Assembly: GCF_014930455.1 (NCBI RefSeq)
Contig: NZ_JAAIYO010000013.1
Coordinates: 217,235-281,234, forward strand
DNA: 64,000 bases
Direction: 5' to 3'
Source: Corallococcus soli
GTDB taxonomy: Bacteria; Myxococcota; Myxococcia; Myxococcales; Myxococcaceae
The notes below the pieces were generated by a model, which did not search any database, was not told where the DNA came from, and was given only the letters and a program-made list of their open reading frames with translations. Of the stretch, positions 62,401-64,000 are shown one piece after another. Each line of letters begins with the position of its first letter. The stretch's first letter is position 1. Position numbers and translations under genes: made by a program.

Positions 62401-64000
62401 CGGGCACCTGGAGGGCGCCGCCGGTGTGGTGGGGCTCATCAAGGCGGTGGAAGTGCTGCGCCGCCGTGAAGCCCCCGGCAACGTCCACTTCCAGGAGCTG
62501 AATCCCAAGATCGACCTGCGAGGCTTCCCCGCAGTCATCCCGACCGCGCTGACGCCGTTGGGACGACCAGGGGACACGCGCCCGCTCGTCGCTGGTGTCT
62601 CCTCGTTTGGTTTTGGCGGCACCAACGCGCATGTGGTGCTGGAGTCCCACGTGGGCGCCAGGGTGGACACCGGCGCGTTGCCCCGGCAGCTCATGGAATA
62701 CGCGCCCCGGTTCCTGCCGTGGCGGCGGCTGCCGCATCCGTTCCTGAGTCGCAAGGAGGATGGCGGCTTCGTGGCGGTGCTGTCCGGAGCGCAGGCGGAG
62801 CGGTGGAAGGACCACCGCATCGGCGAGCAGGTGCTGGTGCCCGCCGCGAGCCATCTGACGCTGCTGGGCGGCGCGGCGCTGTTGAGGCAGGGCTCCGACG
62901 GCGTCAAGGCCGTTGGCGTCGAAGTCCAGGACGTGGTGATGCCTCGGCCGCTGGTGGTGGGCGGTGAGGGCGGAGTGGTGCGCTGTCTCGCCAACGGCAG
63001 CCAGTGGAGCATCCAGGCTGAACGTGATGGGAGCAGCGAGCTGGTCGCGAGCTGTCGGTCCGCAAGGCTCCTGAACAGCGCGGAGCTGGTCCGCAGCGAA
63101 GTGGATGTCGATGCGGTGCGCGGCCGTTGTGCCCCGACGGAGGTGGAGGCGCTGTATGAGGTGCTGGCCCGCCAGGGCGCACGGTTCGGGCGCGGCTATC
63201 GCAACCTGACGGACCTTTCCCTGGGCGAAGAGGAGGCGATCGCTCGGATCAAGGTGGAGCACGCGTCCGTGGCCGACCGCAGCCTGACGCTGCTGCATCC
63301 GGCGACGCTCGACGCGGGGATCCAACTGCTCGGGCTGTGCGCGATGCGGACGTGCGGCGTCTGCCTGCCGTTCAACGTGCAGGCGACGAAGCTGTTCCTG
63401 ATGGAGGAGCAGCCCCGGGAACTGTGGGCGTACGCTCGGGTGAGTGCGCTCAGCTCCAAGAGCGTGGAAGGAACGGTGACGCTCTTTGGCGACACCGGAG
63501 AAGTCTATGCGGTGCTCGAAGGGCTGACCTGTCGGCAGGCGGGTGTCGACACGCGCGTCCAGGAAAGCGTCTTCGAGACGGAGTGGGTGCGGCTGCCCGA
63601 GGCTGCCGATTCACGCCTCCCGCAGGGGGGCGAACACCTGCTGCTCACGCGGAAGGCCGTGGAAGGGGAGCTGCCCGCTGGTTGGACGTCGGTGGTGGTG
63701 ACGGAGGAGGCGGAGGCGCTGCGGGCGGTGTCGGGCCAGCGATGGTCCACGGTGGCGCTGTGGGGCAGCAACACGGAAGAAGACGTGGCGCTGGGGCTGG
63801 GCTTGCTCCAGATGGAGGCCCAGGCCGAGCGCCGGGTATTCATGACGTCGGCGGAGAGCGAAGGGGATGCCGGGCTGTGGGGCCTGGCGCGGACGTTCCG
63901 GCTGGAGCGCCCGGACGTGCGGGTGCGCTGCATCGAGCACGCCCCGGGAAGTGCCCTGGCGAAGGTGCTCGCACTGGCCACGAGCGAAGAGGCGGAGGAC
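53405..64000 (+). CDS. Hybrid NRPS-PKS megasynthase (5' part; runs off right edge)
   Basis: One open frame of at least 3532 codons. ATG at 53405 has no clear ribosome site. Order: carrier (Ser40 in GMDSL); heterocyclisation domain with DMLFIDATS (Asp216, Asp221); adenylation domain (TSGSTGAPKG at about 696, GGATEASIW at about 836, typical of cysteine activators); carrier (Ser1094); KS1 (Cys1318 in DTACSSS); AT (Ser1678 in GHSVGE; HAFHS at 1772-1776, malonyl type); KR (GGQGALG at about 2102, Tyr2242); ACP (Ser2382); thioesterase (Ser2519 in GLSFG, Asp2545, His2627); KS2 (Cys2828); DH (His3137, Asp3303); start of a second KR. It would make a thiazoline-containing polyketide/peptide. No AT lies between KS2 and DH. 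Confidence 0.92.
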   Translation, partial: MKRSALSLSPVEVLASLLGTSPSELERQSGVLLGNLGMDSLTATRVRGAFVPMPSYQVLYGLTVAQAAASLRQAAVDAGDAPARGADGDALAPHGAFALTPMQVSYVIGASEDCPCQVYSEFDVEGLDVACFEQAVREVVARHPMLHAVIVDGTRQRVLSDAERRAPLRLDALAVEDLEQRRRECMTVLQSQPDLHWDLRVSRLGEHTVRIHLLLDMLFIDATSAMLLCREVAGHYGRLRQGGAPRDPVEAGLSFRDHCHQLGTRQPSPASVEYWASRFEAMPAPPQLPRRKSDGARTVDFQRESLRLGAGPWSALKARASALKVTSNALLLAVFSEVLGFYSEDPDFAVTVTMSERPVARDNDFTGVVGEFTNILLCAITGRHAGIAERALSIHQELSQGLEHSDLSGLEVVRMLRKHRADPHLSFPIVFTSFLGIVGSDLGLEGCRTRLHFQQTQTPQITLDHQVYELDGELRINWDYDSNVHERELMRDMLSCFQHLLEGVATGNLRSSTLPPEVLALRVGMNQTHVDFDPQAPRLLHGLVERSAHATPDAVAVIDQEVSLTYRELLALARASALRLQDAGVGAGSCVAIVMEKGWEQVVATVGILLCGAHYLPLNPSNPDDRLRSILTLAGCDIALVQDKCVSADRHWHRAQQADGAIRTLRVHRALVSEVEGREPRPAQVAPEDLAYVIFTSGSTGAPKGVEIEHGPAVNTCLDINARYGLGARTVTFAISSLSFDLSVWDIFGTLAAGGTVVVCKPDGTRDPDYWWQQLHQHGVTVWNTVPTSFEMLLASRPPGATLPLKTALLSGDAISMPMADHALALFPDLQLVALGGATEASIWSNYHVITRASRELGTELVPYGRALSNQTLSVLDARFEYRPAGVVGDIYIGGVGLARGYFRDAELTASKFITVEPHGRLYATGDLGRYLSNGEIEIVGRKDSQVKVGGHRVELAEIEHCAERLPSVQRAAVVHLPGASARVVGFVTASGDPDSARGLEEALRAHIEKHLPDYMAPQSWTVLDALPLTGNNKVDAKKLRQLANASQPKAAAHPSLESNSEVALILQLAAQVLGVPADSLSPTQSLAEQGLSSLFAVRLVNLLASAWNTRLSYTLVFNYPSAVRLAEYREGRATVRAPARREASAVDSAEPIAVVARALRLPGDVMSPEDLWEMLLAGMDCVTDVPASRFDIDEVYDANPDAVGRSYTRRGAFMREVESFDHDFFGIPVAEARAMDPQQRLLLELSYEAFHAAGYDKERLRGSSTGVFIGQMNYDWMTDFDHVTDYAGTGAAPSISSNRISFTLDLAGPSMTIDTACSSSLVAVDAAITKLRSGACRMALAGGANMILCATPYVTTCQARMLSVDSRCATFDSAANGIARGEGVGVVVLKRIGDALADGDPVLAVIRGSAVNQDGRSASLTAPNGLAQEAVIRQALEVAGLEGREVDYVECHGTGTSLGDPIEIEALKNVLGEQRDKSVVLGAIKSNIGHLEGAAGVVGLIKAVEVLRRREAPGNVHFKSLNPKIDLQGFAAVIPTRPTVLGKAGAPLVASVSSFGYGGTNAHVVLESYAQPVSNTELLTPSGLWMFTGQGSLVPGCARELYEANAVFKEALNRYAGVLETKMEVPLLKLLLSAEAGVAELVQETQYAQPALVALQLAQLAMWRSRGVRPAVVLGHSVGEFAAAVAAGVMEEETALELAALRGRLMSGCERGGMAVVMATVEQLQKVLPAELVVAAENERTRTVVAGPKEALGRFVTAAYAGGHTMLGVSHAFHSPMMGPAAEAFEKELEGREFKAPQGVRFISTLSGEEETERLRTGAYWAEQLLKPVRFLGALEKAWEQGAEVKTVVELGPGATLLRMAQRNMGEEGRQWIASSQAIRGIRGPRLFRHVPLGWNKPVSRLGIGKATPAVAKVTPSTSVYETVWMPLPPVMESPRHSGEHLLLTRKAVEGELPSGWTSVVVTEEAEALRAVSGQRWSTVALWGSNTEEDVALGLGLLQMEAQAERQVFVTSAESEGDAGLWGLARTFRLERPDVRVRCIEHAAGSVLAKVLALATSEEAEDELSVDAAGIVRVPRLRRCSDVGGAERLSVRADATYVISGGQGALGKVSARLLVEAGATHVLLLSRTAVTPEGLAPELAALRSRARVEGVACDVSRVESVRAAQAWLAEAGWPSVGGVVHAAGVLSDGTVPNQTAEKLRLAYGAKVHGARNLREVFAPPDFLVLFSSIASAFGSVAQGSYAAANATLDALARRWSAAGEAVLSVQWGAWSEGGMAARHGAVKRSEAEGLGSISDALGTAVLSQLLAADKRGTVCVSPIDWSRLTLKSTRFELLSDAGGATKRQAWSRPALQQLVRDCVVQFIPSSAVEANRSFMEAGFSSLDLVQFRRQLLARLPDSIELPVHFAFNYPTEEDVTQHLFEQLQLKTAPAPGASGMWTLLNGRTTGTPIFLVGGVMGTAEKTFGVLAAALSVPVYATMPGIPAVIDPSRTHVEGIAAELVAAMRSTAACDTYTVGGLSFGATLAFEMGLQLEREGRLARIVMLDPRHMPPFVAPEAPAPFEKLLEYYTPGGAVRSPVLVFQCAIPPLEKQSEMMREASRSFQDDAEVLERCRVMCPGLELIRSEGHHFNLLNKHSPPIAARIEQDLLAPSSAEHLAEAIAIVGRSCRLPGDVRSPDALWNMLLAGKDCVTDIPASRFDIDEVFDANPDVAGRSYTRRGAFMNEVESFDHDFFGISVAEARAMDPQQRLLLEVAYEAFHDAGYDKKRLRGSATSVHIGLANDDWTTMGRDHEAHSPHFGAGVSGSIASNRISYLLGLTGPSMTLDTACSSSLVAVDLAVEKLRSGICSMALVGGVNVMLHHRMFVSACATKALSPVGRCATFDAAADGYCRGEGVGAVVLKRLGDALAAGDEVLAVIRGTAVNQDGRSASLTAPNGLAQEAVIRQALQAAGLEGREVDYIECHGTGTSLGDPIEVGALKNVLGERRDKPVVLGAVKSNIGHLEGAAGVVGLIKAVEVLRRREAPGNVHFQELNPKIDLRGFPAVIPTALTPLGRPGDTRPLVAGVSSFGFGGTNAHVVLESHVGARVDTGALPRQLMEYAPRFLPWRRLPHPFLSRKEDGGFVAVLSGAQAERWKDHRIGEQVLVPAASHLTLLGGAALLRQGSDGVKAVGVEVQDVVMPRPLVVGGEGGVVRCLANGSQWSIQAERDGSSELVASCRSARLLNSAELVRSEVDVDAVRGRCAPTEVEALYEVLARQGARFGRGYRNLTDLSLGEEEAIARIKVEHASVADRSLTLLHPATLDAGIQLLGLCAMRTCGVCLPFNVQATKLFLMEEQPRELWAYARVSALSSKSVEGTVTLFGDTGEVYAVLEGLTCRQAGVDTRVQESVFETEWVRLPEAADSRLPQGGEHLLLTRKAVEGELPAGWTSVVVTEEAEALRAVSGQRWSTVALWGSNTEEDVALGLGLLQMEAQAERRVFMTSAESEGDAGLWGLARTFRLERPDVRVRCIEHAPGSALAKVLALATSEEAED
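59222..59593 (+). repeat. KR structural-subdomain repeat, copy 1
   Basis: This part of the first KR domain is repeated at 63629-64000 (offset 4407 bases) with only scattered differences, for instance CCCTCCGGC versus CCCGCTGGT near the start. Long identical runs indicate recent duplication or gene conversion between modules. Confidence 0.85.
63629..64000 (+). repeat. KR structural-subdomain repeat, copy 2
   Basis: Partner of 59222-59593; it continues past the window edge, so the full length of the repeat is unknown. Confidence 0.85.

Overview
The window is high-GC DNA from a myxobacterium, most likely of the Myxococcus/Corallococcus group. The evidence is strong G/C bias at codon third positions, frequent GTG/TTG starts, a MYXO-CTERM-type tail (Gly-Cys-Gly-Cys, membrane helix, basic end) on a secreted amidase, a degenerate HD-GYP/DUF4388 regulator, and a very large NRPS-PKS gene. 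No rRNA or CRISPR array is visible; one tRNA gene is present.

Positions 1-42053 look like ordinary chromosome. In order they hold: the N-terminus of a membrane sensor-like protein; a YXWGXW/glycine-rich secreted protein; lipoate ligase; a small PLP fold-type-II protein; a nucleotidyltransferase; a secreted lipase with its foldase; a seven-gene minus-strand operon (14071 to 7147) combining a SGNH-type protein, two hexapeptide acyltransferases, a carrier protein, an AsnB-type amidotransferase, an AMP-forming ligase and an NAD-synthase-like protein; a mechanosensitive channel with a cyclic-nucleotide domain; two clamp-loader subunit genes (delta' and delta); an M4 protease lipoprotein; a patatin; an NRDE protein; methionyl-tRNA synthetase; HEAT-repeat and TatD proteins; a multidomain regulator; a YhaM-like HD/OB protein; an RlmI-like methyltransferase; a FAD oxidoreductase; an extended DgkA; an amidase/golvesin/FnIII protein; and the glycolytic run gap-pgk-tpiA followed by secG.

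Positions 42054-53151 are a tRNA-Leu(GAG) integration hotspot. The 3' end of the tRNA and its terminator occur three times (about 42113, 43761 and 53111). Two elements sit in tandem and share left- and right-end arm sequences. The first is reduced to a type I restriction HsdR remnant plus small genes. The second carries a truncated integrase cut by an IS2-like insertion, then a GIY-YIG-like gene and a tightly overlapping three-gene operon: a DUF6361-like protein, a phospholipase D/Tdp1-like protein with two HKN motifs, and a SNF2/DEAH helicase. This is the best candidate for an undescribed anti-phage system in the window. Its right side is littered with remnants: an unknown gene end, a 99-bp MITE-like element and an IS21 istB piece.

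From 53405 to the right edge runs one open hybrid NRPS-PKS gene, read as CP-Cy-A-PCP / KS-AT-KR-ACP-TE / KS-DH-(KR...). The thioesterase in the middle of the chain and the second module without an AT are both unusual.

Function calls come from reading motifs and from memory of families; no database search was run.
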